Shown: positions 44,030 through 52,689, counted from the first letter of the stretch. The stretch: 64,000 bases of DNA from Frondihabitans sp. PAMC 28766 (GCF_001577365.1 NZ_CP014513.1:1550001-1614000); one strand, 5' to 3'. Notes: a model not told the origin generated them from the sequence alone. Numbers and translations are program-made.

Positions 44030-45088
44030 ATGACAGGTGCGGAGGGTGCACGGGCTCCGGATCGGCGACCGAGGTCCGCTCCGACGGTGAAAGACATCGC
44101 CAAGGCGGCCGACGTCAGCCCGATGACCGTATCCCGGGTGCTCTCCGGTGGCAAGAATGTTCGTCCGCAGGTGCGAGAGCATGTCGAGCGCGTCATCGCC
44201 GAAGTCGGCTACCACCGGAACGAGAACGCCCGACGCCTGCGCCAGGGCGAGCGGTCGGGTCTGATCGGTGTGCTGATCACCAACATCGGCAACCCCTACT
44301 ACGCGGGCATGCTGCAAGGCGTCGAGCAGGTCGTCGCGGCTACCGGCCGACGCGTCATGGTCGGCCTGACGAACGAGGACGCCGACCTCGAGAAGCAGCT
44401 GGTGCTCGACTTCCTCGGTCGACAGGTGGAGGGCCTGATCGTGGTCCCGGTGGGGCAGGATCCTGTCCGGTTCGCTCCTGAAAGACTCGGCGGCGTCCCG
44501 CTCGTGCTCGCGTCACGATCCTTCGATGGAAGTCTGGCCGACGCCGTGCTGCTCGACGACGTGCGCGGCGCCTTCGAGGCCACTCGTCGAATGCTGGAGG
44601 AAGGGCATCGACGAATCGCCTACCTCGGCAACAGGGTCTCGGTCGCCACCGGCCGGCGTCGTCTCGAGGGCTTCGAGTCGGCCCATCGCGAGCTCGGTTT
44701 CGAGCCGGCGCCCGATCTCGTCAGGCTCGGACAGCAGGACGCCGACTCGGCGGAGCGAGCGATGGACGACCTGCTGGACCTCGCGGATCCGCCGACGGCC
44801 GTGTTCGCCGCGAACAACCGGAACAGTGTCGGTGTGATCCGTTCGATGAACCGGCACCGGGCCGAGGCTCGCCGCGCGGGCGTAGAGTTGCCCACCCTCC
44901 GTCTGTTCGGCTTCGACTCGTTCGAGTTCGCCGACATGTCGCCCATCCCGCTTTCGATCGTCGACCACGATCCGTCCGAGCTGGGCAGAATCGCAGCGAA
45001 GCTCCTCTTCGATCGCCTCGAAGGCGAGTCGCAGGGCGCCCCGGCACGACTCGTCGAACTTCCCGTTCGCCTCGTCGACTTCTCCTGA
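44030..45088 (+). CDS. LacI family transcriptional regulator of the mannoside genes
   Basis: A 352-residue repressor-type protein. The LacI helix-turn-helix and hinge are at residues 20-65 (TVKDIAKAADVSPMTVSRVLSGGKNV..ENARRLRQGERSGLIGVL). The periplasmic-binding-protein-like sensor domain runs from 66 to the end (NPYYAGMLQGVE, RRIAYLGNR, AVFAANNRNSVGV). ATG at 44030 follows TGAGGTC. It lies in the centre of a cluster whose units all carry the same palindrome, so it is the most likely binder. The inducer is probably mannose or a mannoside, by context. Confidence 0.92.
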   Translation: MTGAEGARAPDRRPRSAPTVKDIAKAADVSPMTVSRVLSGGKNVRPQVREHVERVIAEVGYHRNENARRLRQGERSGLIGVLITNIGNPYYAGMLQGVEQVVAATGRRVMVGLTNEDADLEKQLVLDFLGRQVEGLIVVPVGQDPVRFAPERLGGVPLVLASRSFDGSLADAVLLDDVRGAFEATRRMLEEGHRRIAYLGNRVSVATGRRRLEGFESAHRELGFEPAPDLVRLGQQDADSAERAMDDLLDLADPPTAVFAANNRNSVGVIRSMNRHRAEARRAGVELPTLRLFGFDSFEFADMSPIPLSIVDHDPSELGRIAAKLLFDRLEGESQGAPARLVELPVRLVDFS

Positions 45089-45139
45089 TCGAGCGCTCTT
45101 CTCGCCCTTTCCTAGAGAAGTAGTCCGGGTCCGATCTAT

Positions 45140-45155
45140 CTGATAACGTTACCAA
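45140..45155. promoter_or_regulatory. LacI-type operator 2
   Basis: CTGATAACGTTACCAA, 15 of 16 positions equal to operator 1. It is 78 bases upstream of the start of the phosphomannose-isomerase-like gene. Confidence 0.85.
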
Positions 45156-45232
45156 CCGGTGGGTGGGTCAGCTCGCCACCGAGGTGCTCGTCAGCGATGG
45201 TGCGGAGCATCTCGCCGCGTGAAAGGAACGAC

Positions 45233-47002
45233 ATGTCGAAGTACCTGCCGAAGGGGATCGTCCGAGGCGCGTACGACAAGGCCCCTTCCATCGCGGTCGG
45301 CACCGGGCATGAGGCCTGGAGTGGAGAAGGCGCCTGGGCCCGCCTGGCCCGGGAGGCGACACCGGGGCGGGTCGTGGCGATCGACACCTACCCGGGCTCA
45401 GACCTTCCCGGCCTCGAGCGCGAACTGCGACGAGCCGTGCCCGACGCTCTCATCATCGACGTCGAAGTCTCAGCCGCACTCCCGATCGAATCGATCGAGG
45501 CGCTCATTGCCGACAACCTCACCGCCGACCGCGTCTTCGGGGTGCTCGATCACCGCGTTCTGAGCGACTTCTACGATCCCAGTCGGCTGCTCGACCTCGC
45601 CGCACGAGTGCGCTCGATCGACGCGCCCGTGATCCTGATCGGCTGGGGCGCGACGCTCGTCCCCGTGAAACCCGACGTGGTCGTCCTGGCCGACCTGGCG
45701 CGCTGGGAGATCCAGAAGCGGCAGCGTGCGGGAGCCCCGAACTGGCGCGCCGACAACGGCGACGACGACCAGCTGCGGAAGGTCAAGCGCGGCTTCTTCG
45801 TCGAGTGGCGCATCGCCGACCGGCACAAGCGACCCCTCTTCGACTCGCTCGACTATCTTCTCGACGCCAACGAGTCCATGTCCGGGGCGAAGCTGATCAC
45901 CGGTGACACCTTCCGGCGCGGTCTCGAGATCGCAGCGACCAGGCCGTTCCGCGTGGTCCCGTTCTTCGACCCCGGCGTCTGGGGCGGCCAGTGGATGAAA
46001 GACGTCTTCGAGCTCGGTGACGAGGAGAACTACGCCTGGTGCTTCGACTGCGTCCCGGAAGAGAACAGTCTGCTGCTCGACGTCTCGGGCACGACCGTCG
46101 AACTACCGTCTCTCGACCTCGTCTTCCGGCACCCGCGCGAGCTCCTCGGCGAGAAGACGTTCGCCCGATTCGGCGCCGAGTTCCCGATCCGGTTCGACTT
46201 CCTCGACACGATGGCAGGCGGCAACCTGTCGCTGCAGGTGCACCCGCTGACCGATTACATCCAGAACGCGTTCGGAATGACCTACACGCAGGACGAAAGC
46301 TACTACCTCCTCGACGCCGGCGACGACGCCGTCGTCTACCTCGGCCTGCGCGACGGTGTCGACGCGCAGGCGATGGAGAGCGCGCTCCGCACCGCGACGA
46401 CCGGGGCGGCGCCGTTCGAAGCCGACGACTTCGTGAATGCGTACCCTGCGAAAAAGCACGACCACTTCCTCATCCCGGCCGGCACCGTCCATTGTTCGGG
46501 CGCCGATTCGATGGTGCTCGAGATCTCCGCGACGCCGTACCTCTTCACGTTCAAGATGTGGGACTGGGGTCGGGTGGGCCTCGACGGGGTTCCTCGTCCG
46601 ATCCACCTCGACCATGCCATCGCCAACATCCAGTGGGGGCGCGACGCCGAATGGACGCGTGCGAACCTCGTGGGCCAGGTCGTCGAGGTCGCTCGCGGTG
46701 ACGACTGGGTCGAGGAGCACACCGGTCTTCACGAGTTCGAATTCATCGAAGTGCGCAGGCACTGGTTCGACGGAATTGTCGAGCACGACACGGCAGGCAC
46801 CGTCAACGTGCTGAACCTCGTCGAAGGGGCGGAGGCCGTCGTCGAGAGCCCCGAGGGTGCCTTTGATCCCTTCGTGGTGCACTACGCCGAGACGTTCATC
46901 GTGCCGGCCGCGGTGGGGCGCTACCGGATCCGTCCGTACGGTGACGGGCTCGGGCAGAGGCTCGGCACGGTCAAAGCCTCCGTGCGAGGGACCGAGCGCT
47001 AG
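45233..47002 (+). CDS. class I mannose-6-phosphate isomerase-like protein with N-terminal extension domain
   Basis: A 589-residue protein in two parts. Residues about 240-589 form a cupin-type phosphomannose isomerase: GVWGGQWMKDV, the metal site GGNLSLQVHPLTDY with Gln and His, QDESYYLLD with Glu, and HFLIPAGTVHCSG with the last His. Residues 1-235 form a second domain (RVVAIDTYPGSDLPGLERELRRAVPDALIIDVE..ADLARWEIQKRQRAG..KRGFFVEWRIADRHKR) without a Walker A motif. The role of the first domain is unknown. ATG at 45233 has GAAAGGAAC upstream. By context it turns mannose-6-phosphate into fructose-6-phosphate. Confidence 0.82.
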   Translation: MSKYLPKGIVRGAYDKAPSIAVGTGHEAWSGEGAWARLAREATPGRVVAIDTYPGSDLPGLERELRRAVPDALIIDVEVSAALPIESIEALIADNLTADRVFGVLDHRVLSDFYDPSRLLDLAARVRSIDAPVILIGWGATLVPVKPDVVVLADLARWEIQKRQRAGAPNWRADNGDDDQLRKVKRGFFVEWRIADRHKRPLFDSLDYLLDANESMSGAKLITGDTFRRGLEIAATRPFRVVPFFDPGVWGGQWMKDVFELGDEENYAWCFDCVPEENSLLLDVSGTTVELPSLDLVFRHPRELLGEKTFARFGAEFPIRFDFLDTMAGGNLSLQVHPLTDYIQNAFGMTYTQDESYYLLDAGDDAVVYLGLRDGVDAQAMESALRTATTGAAPFEADDFVNAYPAKKHDHFLIPAGTVHCSGADSMVLEISATPYLFTFKMWDWGRVGLDGVPRPIHLDHAIANIQWGRDAEWTRANLVGQVVEVARGDDWVEEHTGLHEFEFIEVRRHWFDGIVEHDTAGTVNVLNLVEGAEAVVESPEGAFDPFVVHYAETFIVPAAVGRYRIRPYGDGLGQRLGTVKASVRGTER

Positions 47003-47907
47003 GCATTCGAGCGCCGTGCCCACTCGGCCGTGCCGAGCAGCGGCGCTTCGTCGAGCAGCTGGCTGGGCCGCACCTCGAGCGCACGAGCCTTCGATGCCTC
47101 GGCGAGCCCCCCACGCAATGCTCGGTCGAGAAGCGGCCACGATCGCGACATGGCCCCGCCCACGACGAGGGCGGTCGCGTCGAATCGATCGAGCCAGGGC
47201 CCGATGGCGCGGCCGAGGGCCGTCATGGCATCGGTGAAAGCCGCCGCCGCAGTTGGATCACCCGCCGAAGCACGGCGCGCGATGTCTGCCACGTCGAGGT
47301 CGTCACCCGATCGTCCGGCGTAACTCGCTCGAATGGCACGGGTCGACACGGTCTCTTCGAGCGGCTTGCCGTCGTACTCGATCGTGTAGGCCGCCCCCTC
47401 CGCGGGGACGTCGTCGCCTGAGGTGATGGCAACACCGTCGCGGATGAACGCCGACCCGACGCCGGTTCCCAGGGTGAGGCAGACGAGCCGGGCCGGGCGC
47501 GGCTCCTCCTGCCCGAATGCCCACTCACCGATCCCGTAGGCGTCGGCATCGTTGAGGAAGGAGACCAGGCTCGGCCGTGTGTCGAGACGTTCGGCGAGAG
47601 CTGCGCGGAGGTCGAGACCGGCGATGGCGGCGAACTTGCCGATCCCCTTGAACGATCCGGTGCCGAGCTCGTAGTCGAACGGACCCGGCATCGCGATCGA
47701 CCACGGGATGTCCTGTGTCACCAGGGGGCGCCCCGCCGCCTCCAGTGCTCCCAGGATCTCGTCGCGGGTGCCGAGCGAATCGAGCTCACCATCGACGCGG
47801 CGCAGGATGCCGACGCGCCCGGGGGAGAAATCGACCGTGGCTGCCGTGACGTGGCTGCCGCCCACGTCCATGACGAGCTGCGCGGCTGAGAAGTGGTCGG
47901 GGATCAT
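46999..47907 (-). CDS. ROK family sugar kinase, probable mannokinase
   Basis: A 302-residue kinase-type protein. The phosphate loop is VMDVGGSHVTAATVDF (residues 12-27), with CLTLGTGVGSAFIRDG and ALVVGGAMSRSW (adenosine region) following. The usual ROK zinc motif CxCGxxGC is absent; the same place reads PAEGAAYTIEYDGKPLEETVS. So it is a zinc-less ROK-type kinase. In this cluster it most likely phosphorylates mannose or a related sugar. ATG at 47905-47907. It converges on the isomerase gene (stops overlap by 3) and is divergent from the oxidoreductase at 48011 across operator 3. Confidence 0.85.
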   Translation of the reverse strand: MIPDHFSAAQLVMDVGGSHVTAATVDFSPGRVGILRRVDGELDSLGTRDEILGALEAAGRPLVTQDIPWSIAMPGPFDYELGTGSFKGIGKFAAIAGLDLRAALAERLDTRPSLVSFLNDADAYGIGEWAFGQEEPRPARLVCLTLGTGVGSAFIRDGVAITSGDDVPAEGAAYTIEYDGKPLEETVSTRAIRASYAGRSGDDLDVADIARRASAGDPTAAAAFTDAMTALGRAIGPWLDRFDATALVVGGAMSRSWPLLDRALRGGLAEASKARALEVRPSQLLDEAPLLGTAEWARRSNA

Positions 47908-47953
47908 GCTCGGCTCCGTCGTCGTGGACTCGGTGATGAGGGTATTCCGCCTG

Positions 47954-47969
47954 ATGATATCGTTACCAA
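47954..47969. promoter_or_regulatory. LacI-type operator 3 (ROK / Gfo-Idh divergent promoter)
   Basis: ATGATATCGTTACCAA. The right half GTTACCAA is perfect, the left half is degenerate. It lies in the 103-base gap between two divergent genes and can control both. Confidence 0.75.
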
Positions 47970-48010
47970 GTGAATGCATCGCTGCATGCGCCGACCCGAG
48001 GAGTGCCGCC

Positions 48011-49015
48011 GTGCCGGATTCGTCAGACACCGTCGTCAGGATCGGGCTGATCGGCGCCTCGTCGATCGCGCCATCGGCGATCATCGAGCCCGCCCGGCGA
48101 CGCGACGACATCGAAGTCGTCGCTGTGGGGGCGCGGAGGCCGGGAGCCGCCGCATCCTTCGCCCGTCGCTGGGGGATTCCGCGTGCGGAATCGTCCTACG
48201 AGGCCGTGATCGATGACCCTGCGATCGACGTCGTCTACGTCTCGCTGGCCGCTGGCGATCACGCGAGATGGAGCATCGCTGCGCTCGAAGCCGGCAAAGA
48301 CGTGCTCTGCGAGAAGCCTGCGTCGCCGACCCTCGCCGAGGCGCGGGCAATGACCGCGGCAGCCGAGCGGGCGGGGCGCCTTCTCGTCGAGGCATTCCAC
48401 TACCGCTGGCACCCGCTCTTCGCCCACCTTCGTGAGCTCGTCGCTCGGAACGACTTCGGGCCGATCGAGAGGATGTCGAGCAGTGTCATCGGCAGTCGCC
48501 CCTTCCTGGCTGATTCGGTCCTCCACGATCCTGCTCTCGGCGGAGGCGCGCTTCGGCACTCGGGAAGCTATGCAGTCCACTGGATGCGACTGCTCGCTCG
48601 GCGAGAGCCTCGCGTCGCCGAATTCGAACAGGTGCGGGGCCCCCTCGGAGCCGACGCATCGTCGACCCTCGGTCTCGAGTTTCCGGGCGGCGCCCGAGGC
48701 CGCGTCGTGAGCTCTTTCGAGCGCGACCGCACCGGCGGCGATCCGCCCGAGCTCGTCGTGGAGTCGGCCATGAGCAGGATCGAGATCCAGGGCTTGATCG
48801 TGCCGCATCACGGGCATTCCGTCCGGCTGCACCTCGCGGGTCAGCCGTTGCGGCAGTACACCCTCGCCGGTCGCGCCAGCTACGACTACCAGCTCGACGA
48901 GTTCGTCGCGGCCCGCGGCGACTCGACCACGGCTCGGATCGATCGGCAGGATCTGGAGGCGCAAGCCGCCGTCCTCGACGCAGCCTATGGGCGGGATCAG
49001 GACGAGTCGCGCTGA
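48011..49015 (+). CDS. Gfo/Idh/MocA family oxidoreductase
   Basis: A 334-residue NAD(P)-dependent sugar oxidoreductase. Rossmann motif RIGLIGASSIAPSAII (residues 9-24), the typical DVLCEKPASPTLAEA with catalytic Lys (about 97) and VEAFHYRWHPLF. GTG start at 48011 with GAGGAG-type site at 47998-48003. Substrate unknown; in this cluster it may convert a sugar or modified mannoside. It is followed by operator 4 and the ABC importer genes. Confidence 0.9.
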   Translation: MPDSSDTVVRIGLIGASSIAPSAIIEPARRRDDIEVVAVGARRPGAAASFARRWGIPRAESSYEAVIDDPAIDVVYVSLAAGDHARWSIAALEAGKDVLCEKPASPTLAEARAMTAAAERAGRLLVEAFHYRWHPLFAHLRELVARNDFGPIERMSSSVIGSRPFLADSVLHDPALGGGALRHSGSYAVHWMRLLARREPRVAEFEQVRGPLGADASSTLGLEFPGGARGRVVSSFERDRTGGDPPELVVESAMSRIEIQGLIVPHHGHSVRLHLAGQPLRQYTLAGRASYDYQLDEFVAARGDSTTARIDRQDLEAQAAVLDAAYGRDQDESR

Positions 49016-49071
49016 CAGAAGTATCTCGCGGTTCCTTGTCAGAGATCTGGCGCCGTGTTATTGTTCCCCAG

Positions 49072-49087
49072 TTGGTAACGATACCAA
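49072..49087. promoter_or_regulatory. LacI-type operator 4 (ABC importer)
   Basis: TTGGTAACGATACCAA, 14 of 16 palindromic positions. It lies 69-84 bases upstream of the solute-binding protein gene, next to a TATTGTT A/T-rich stretch that may be the -10. Confidence 0.85.
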
Positions 49088-49155
49088 TACCTCGCACCGA
49101 CTAGCCGTTCGCTGGTCAGATCGACTCGCCCAAGTCGAGAACAAAGGAGTTCAGC

Positions 49156-50412
49156 GTGAAATTTCGCAGACTGTTGCCTGTTGTCGCCATGACCGTCGCG
49201 GCCGCGGCTGTCCTGGTCAGCTGCTCGTCCTCGACCACGTCGAGTGCAACGACCGGAACCTTGAATTTCGTCAACGACAAGTCGTGGGACTTCAAGTCGT
49301 TCTCGAAGGTGTCGCAGAAAGACATCAAGGTCAGCCTCAATTCGTCGACGTATGCCGATCAGCCGGCATTCCAGGCCTTCGTCAAGCAGTCGTTCCGCAC
49401 CAACAAGAGCCCCGGCCTCTTCACCTGGCACACCGGGGATCAGCTCGACCAGCTCGTGAAGCAGAACCTCGTCGCCGACACGTCGAGCATCTGGAAGAAA
49501 GCGATCGCCAGCGGCGAGATCAACAAGAGCGTCGAAGACCTGTACACGATCGGCGGCAAGCAGTACTGCACCCCGATCAGCGTCGACGACTGGGTCATGT
49601 ACTACGACAAGAAGACCTTCGCGAAATACGGGCTCAGCGCGCCGACGACCTGGACCGAGATGATGTCGGACGCAGCCGTGCTGAAGAAGAACGGCATCGC
49701 CCCGTTCTGGAGTTCGGGCGGCGACCCGTGGGCTTTCGTCTGGTTCCAGATCCTGGTCGCGGGGACCGATCTGCAGCTGTACAAGGATCTGTCGACCGGC
49801 AAGGCGTCTTACACCGACCCGCGGGTCGTGAAGATCATGAACGTCTGGCTCGACATGGAGAAGAAGGGGTACTTCTCCGACCCGGGCTCGAAGACGGCAC
49901 CTGAGACGCAGATGAAGGACGGCAAGCTCGCGATGATCCCGTTCGGCACCTGGTACGCCTCGACGATCGATCAGGTCGGCCTCAAGCCCGGCACCGACTG
50001 GGGTGTGTTCACCATCCCCGCGGTCAACCCGAGCCAGGGCAAGACCCCGGTCGCCATCGAGACAGCACCCGCCTGTGTCGCCCAGAACTCGTCGCAGAAG
50101 GCGCTCGGCCTCAAGTACTCGGCGTGGTGGATGACCTCGGCCGCGCAGACGGCGTGGTCGAAGCAGCAGGACAACCTGCCCTACAACCCCAAGGCCACCG
50201 CCGCCACGCAGACCTTCGCCGATGCCGGCAAGGAGCTCGCGACGCCCGGCAAATACGAGACCTACCTCCGCTACTACGAGGCGACGCCGCAGGTGATCCT
50301 GACCGAGGCACTCGACGAGTTCACCGGCTTCATGACGAACCCGGGCGATCCCATGAAGTACCTCGAGGGTATTCAGAAGGTGGCCTCGACGTACTGGAAG
50401 AGCCAGAAGTAG
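49156..50412 (+). CDS. ABC sugar transporter solute-binding lipoprotein (family 1)
   Basis: A 418-residue extracellular binding protein. Signal peptide with lipobox LVSC (Cys at residue 22), then a mature domain with the family 1 features (GGKQYCTPISVDDWVMYYDKKTFAKYGLSAPTTWTEMM, then KLAMIPFGTW). An AAGGAG ribosome binding site precedes the GTG. It heads the importer operon with two permeases; no ATPase gene is in the cluster. Substrate by context: mannosides or their breakdown products. Confidence 0.94.
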   Translation: MKFRRLLPVVAMTVAAAAVLVSCSSSTTSSATTGTLNFVNDKSWDFKSFSKVSQKDIKVSLNSSTYADQPAFQAFVKQSFRTNKSPGLFTWHTGDQLDQLVKQNLVADTSSIWKKAIASGEINKSVEDLYTIGGKQYCTPISVDDWVMYYDKKTFAKYGLSAPTTWTEMMSDAAVLKKNGIAPFWSSGGDPWAFVWFQILVAGTDLQLYKDLSTGKASYTDPRVVKIMNVWLDMEKKGYFSDPGSKTAPETQMKDGKLAMIPFGTWYASTIDQVGLKPGTDWGVFTIPAVNPSQGKTPVAIETAPACVAQNSSQKALGLKYSAWWMTSAAQTAWSKQQDNLPYNPKATAATQTFADAGKELATPGKYETYLRYYEATPQVILTEALDEFTGFMTNPGDPMKYLEGIQKVASTYWKSQK

Positions 50413-50415
50413 CCG

Positions 50416-51368
50416 ATGACAGCCACGACGACGCGTCAAGCCGCGCTAGGCCACGACGGCCCTCCCGTCCATCACAGGGCGACCAGCTACCAGCGCTCCG
50501 CCTGGGCCTTCCTCGGCCCGGGCGCCGCAGTGGTGGTCCTGGTCCTGTACCTCCCCGTCCTCTACACCGTCTACCTCAGCTTCACGACCTACTCCGGGCT
50601 CGGAAGCCCCGTGCTCGCGGGCGTAGCCAACTACGTGGCCCTGTTCCAGGATCCGGTGTTCCTCACCTCGCTGGTCAACACGCTCATCTGGGTCGCCGGT
50701 TCGCTGCTGATCCCGGTCGGCATCGGGCTCGTCGTCGCCTACCTGTCGTTCGGGCTCAAGGGAGCCGCCTGGCTGAGAGTGCCGTTCCTGATCCCATACG
50801 CCCTCTCGGGTGTCGCGGTCGGCATCGTCTTCAGCTTCGTGCTCCAGAACGGAGGAGCGCTCTCGCAGGCTCTGGCGTTCCTTCATCTGCCGGGAGCCGG
50901 GACGCGTTGGCTGGAGGAGGCCCCGCTCAACACCATCGTCATGATCCTGGCCGCCTCGTGGCAGGGGATCGGAGTCAACGCGCTCTTGTTCACGGTCGGC
51001 CTGCAGTCGATCCCGAAAGAACCCTCGAGGCGGCGCGCGTCGACGGAGCCTCGGGCTGGAAGCTGTTCCGCTTCATGGTGTGGCCTCTGCTGCGGCCCTC
51101 GACGACGATCGTCGTCGGCTTGTCCATCGTCAACAGTCTGAAGACGTTCGACATCGTGCAGGCGATGACGCAGGGCGGCCCGAACCGGGTCTCCGAGACC
51201 CTGGGAGTTTCGATGTACCGTGACACGTTCTCGAACAGCGACTACGGTCTGGGCTCGGCCGTCGCGATCTTCCTCAGCGTCATCACCGTCGCCGCCAGCG
51301 TGCTCTACCTCAGGCGGCAGCTGGCGATCGGCGACTCTTCGGACGACGCGGCGGGGAGGGCAGTCTGA
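50416..51368 (+). pseudogene. ABC sugar permease (MalF type), frame broken near 51020
   Basis: Begins ATG four bases after the binding protein stop. About 200 residues read as a MalF/UgpA-type permease (six spans, FLGPGAAVVVLVLYLPVLYTVYLSFTTYSG, VPFLIPYALSGVAVGIVFSFVL, ASWQGIGVNALLFTVGLQSIPKE). The phase then changes at 51019-51023 and continues in the next frame with EAARVDGASGWKLFRFMVWPLLRPS, the conserved EAA loop that docks the ATPase, to TGA at 51366-51368. The length is one base short of whole codons; one added A (GAAACC) gives ~317 residues. The stop overlaps the next ATG (TGATG). Confidence 0.88.
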
Positions 51369-52189
51369 TGGCCTCCAAATCGATCCGCTACGCGATCCTC
51401 GGGATCATGGGGCTGCTCTGGCTGCTCCCGATCTACCTGCTGCTCGCGAACGCCGGGAAGTCGGCTGCCGACTACTCCGGGGACGCGTTGTGGACCCCAG
51501 GGTCGATCACCGGCCTCGTGAAGAACGTCGTGGCCGTGTTCCAGACCACCGACGTCCCGTCCGGGCTCGGGGTGACCTTCATCTATGCGATCGTGGCCCC
51601 GATCATCGCCGTGGCCCTCGGGTCCGGGGTCGCGTTCGCCGTCATCGTGCTGAAGGTGAAGCACGGCTTCTTCTGGTTCTTCGTGATCTTCTGCGGCACC
51701 GTCTTCCCCCTGCAGATGATGCTGATCCCCTGGTTCTCCGTCTATGCCAAGGTCGGGCTGTTCGACACCGTGCCGGGCATGATCATCATCTACTCGGTCG
51801 TCGCACTCCCGTTCTCGGCGTTTGTGATGCGCAACTTCTTCGCCGGCATCGCGCCGAGCGTCTTCGAAGCGGCGGTCGTCGACGGAGCAGGGACGTGGAG
51901 GATCTTCAGCCGCATCTTCCTGCCCATGTCGACGAGTGCCCTCGTCGTCGTGTTCATCCTGCAGGCGACCTGGGTCTGGAACGACTTCCTGATCTCGCTG
52001 ATCCTGACGCAGAGCCCCTCGACGCGTCCGGTCATGCCGCTTCTGAACGCTCTGCAGTCGGTCGAGGGCGGCGGCCCCGGATACACCGTCATCCTGACCG
52101 CGGCGCTGGTCGTCTCCATTCCCACCGCTCTGCTCTTCGGGTTAACGCAGCGGTTCTTCCAGCGAGGGTTGTCGCTGGGTCAGTACTGA
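51368..52189 (+). CDS. ABC sugar permease (MalG type)
   Basis: A 273-residue inner-membrane permease with six spans. The EAA loop FEAAVVDGAGTWRIFSRIFLPMS is at residues about 172-194. It overlaps the MalF-type gene by one base. Together with the binding protein it forms a carbohydrate importer that would need a shared ATPase (MsiK-type) encoded elsewhere. Confidence 0.95.
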   Translation: MASKSIRYAILGIMGLLWLLPIYLLLANAGKSAADYSGDALWTPGSITGLVKNVVAVFQTTDVPSGLGVTFIYAIVAPIIAVALGSGVAFAVIVLKVKHGFFWFFVIFCGTVFPLQMMLIPWFSVYAKVGLFDTVPGMIIIYSVVALPFSAFVMRNFFAGIAPSVFEAAVVDGAGTWRIFSRIFLPMSTSALVVVFILQATWVWNDFLISLILTQSPSTRPVMPLLNALQSVEGGGPGYTVILTAALVVSIPTALLFGLTQRFFQRGLSLGQY

Positions 52190-52210
52190 TTTCTGCCCTT
52201 GATGCACGAC

Positions 52211-52244
52211 ACGCCGTGCCCCGAAATGGGGGCACGGCGTTTTT
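52211..52244 (+). terminator. terminator after the ABC importer operon
   Basis: A 12-bp stem (52211-52222 and 52229-52240) with a six-base loop containing GAAAT, followed by TTTT. It directly precedes a DnaA box. Confidence 0.9.
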
Positions 52245-52341
52245 ATCCACAGGTCGAGTGTCGGTGGTGTGGAGGACTCTGTGCAGAAAGCCGATTTCTC
52301 GGGGATAACCCTCCCTGCCCGGGGAGAAACCCTGTGGATAA
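52243..52341. promoter_or_regulatory. DnaA boxes upstream of nrdHIEF
   Basis: Two perfect 9-base DnaA boxes in opposite directions: TTATCCACA at 52243-52251 and TGTGGATAA at 52333-52341. A weaker copy (CGGGGATAA) is at 52300-52308. They lie 115-213 bases upstream of nrdH. DnaA control of ribonucleotide reductase genes is known in other bacteria; here it is inference from site and place. Confidence 0.65.
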
Positions 52342-52367
52342 TCCAGGCTCGTAATTACAGCGGTGTA

Positions 52368-52415
52368 ACACATCATCTAGTTGTGCCTTCCGATGTCGGC
52401 CCCTAGATGTAGTAT
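52368..52415. promoter_or_regulatory. pair of NrdR-like boxes at the nrdH promoter
   Basis: Two 16-18 base elements, ACACATCATCTAGTTGTG at 52368-52385 and the inverted partner CCCCTAGATGTAGTAT at 52400-52415, share the CTACATCTAG-like core. Their starts are 32 bases apart, about three helical turns, as in known NrdR operators. A TTGTGC / TAGATG promoter pair overlaps them (52381-52386, 52404-52409). Confidence 0.65.
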
Positions 52416-52455
52416 CGATCCCGGCAACAACCACTCATTCTTCTAGGGGAGAAAC

Positions 52456-52689
52456 ATGGCTATCACCGTCTACACCAAGCCGTCCTGCGTCCAGTGCACG
52501 GCCACCTACCGCGCCCTCGACAACAAGGGCATCGAGTACGAAGTGTTCGACGTCTCGGTCGACGAGAAGGCTCTCGAGACGGTCAAGGCGCTCGGCTACC
52601 TGCAGGCTCCCGTCGTCGTCACCGACGAAGACTCCTGGTCGGGATTCCGCCCGGACAAGATCGCGGCGCTCAGCGCCGTGGTCGCATAA
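52456..52689 (+). CDS. nrdH: glutaredoxin-like protein NrdH
   Basis: A 77-residue thiol reductant for class Ib ribonucleotide reductase. The active site is CVQC at residues 11-14 and the C-terminal WSGFRPDKI motif is typical of NrdH. ATG with AGGGGAGAAAC upstream. First gene of nrdHIEF. Confidence 0.97.
   Translation: MAITVYTKPSCVQCTATYRALDNKGIEYEVFDVSVDEKALETVKALGYLQAPVVVTDEDSWSGFRPDKIAALSAVVA

Noticed and set aside
52243..52341. Chromosome origin (DnaA boxes)
   Set aside because: Only two good boxes, no dnaA/dnaN/gyr neighbours and no A/T-rich unwinding region; they lie at the nrd promoter.
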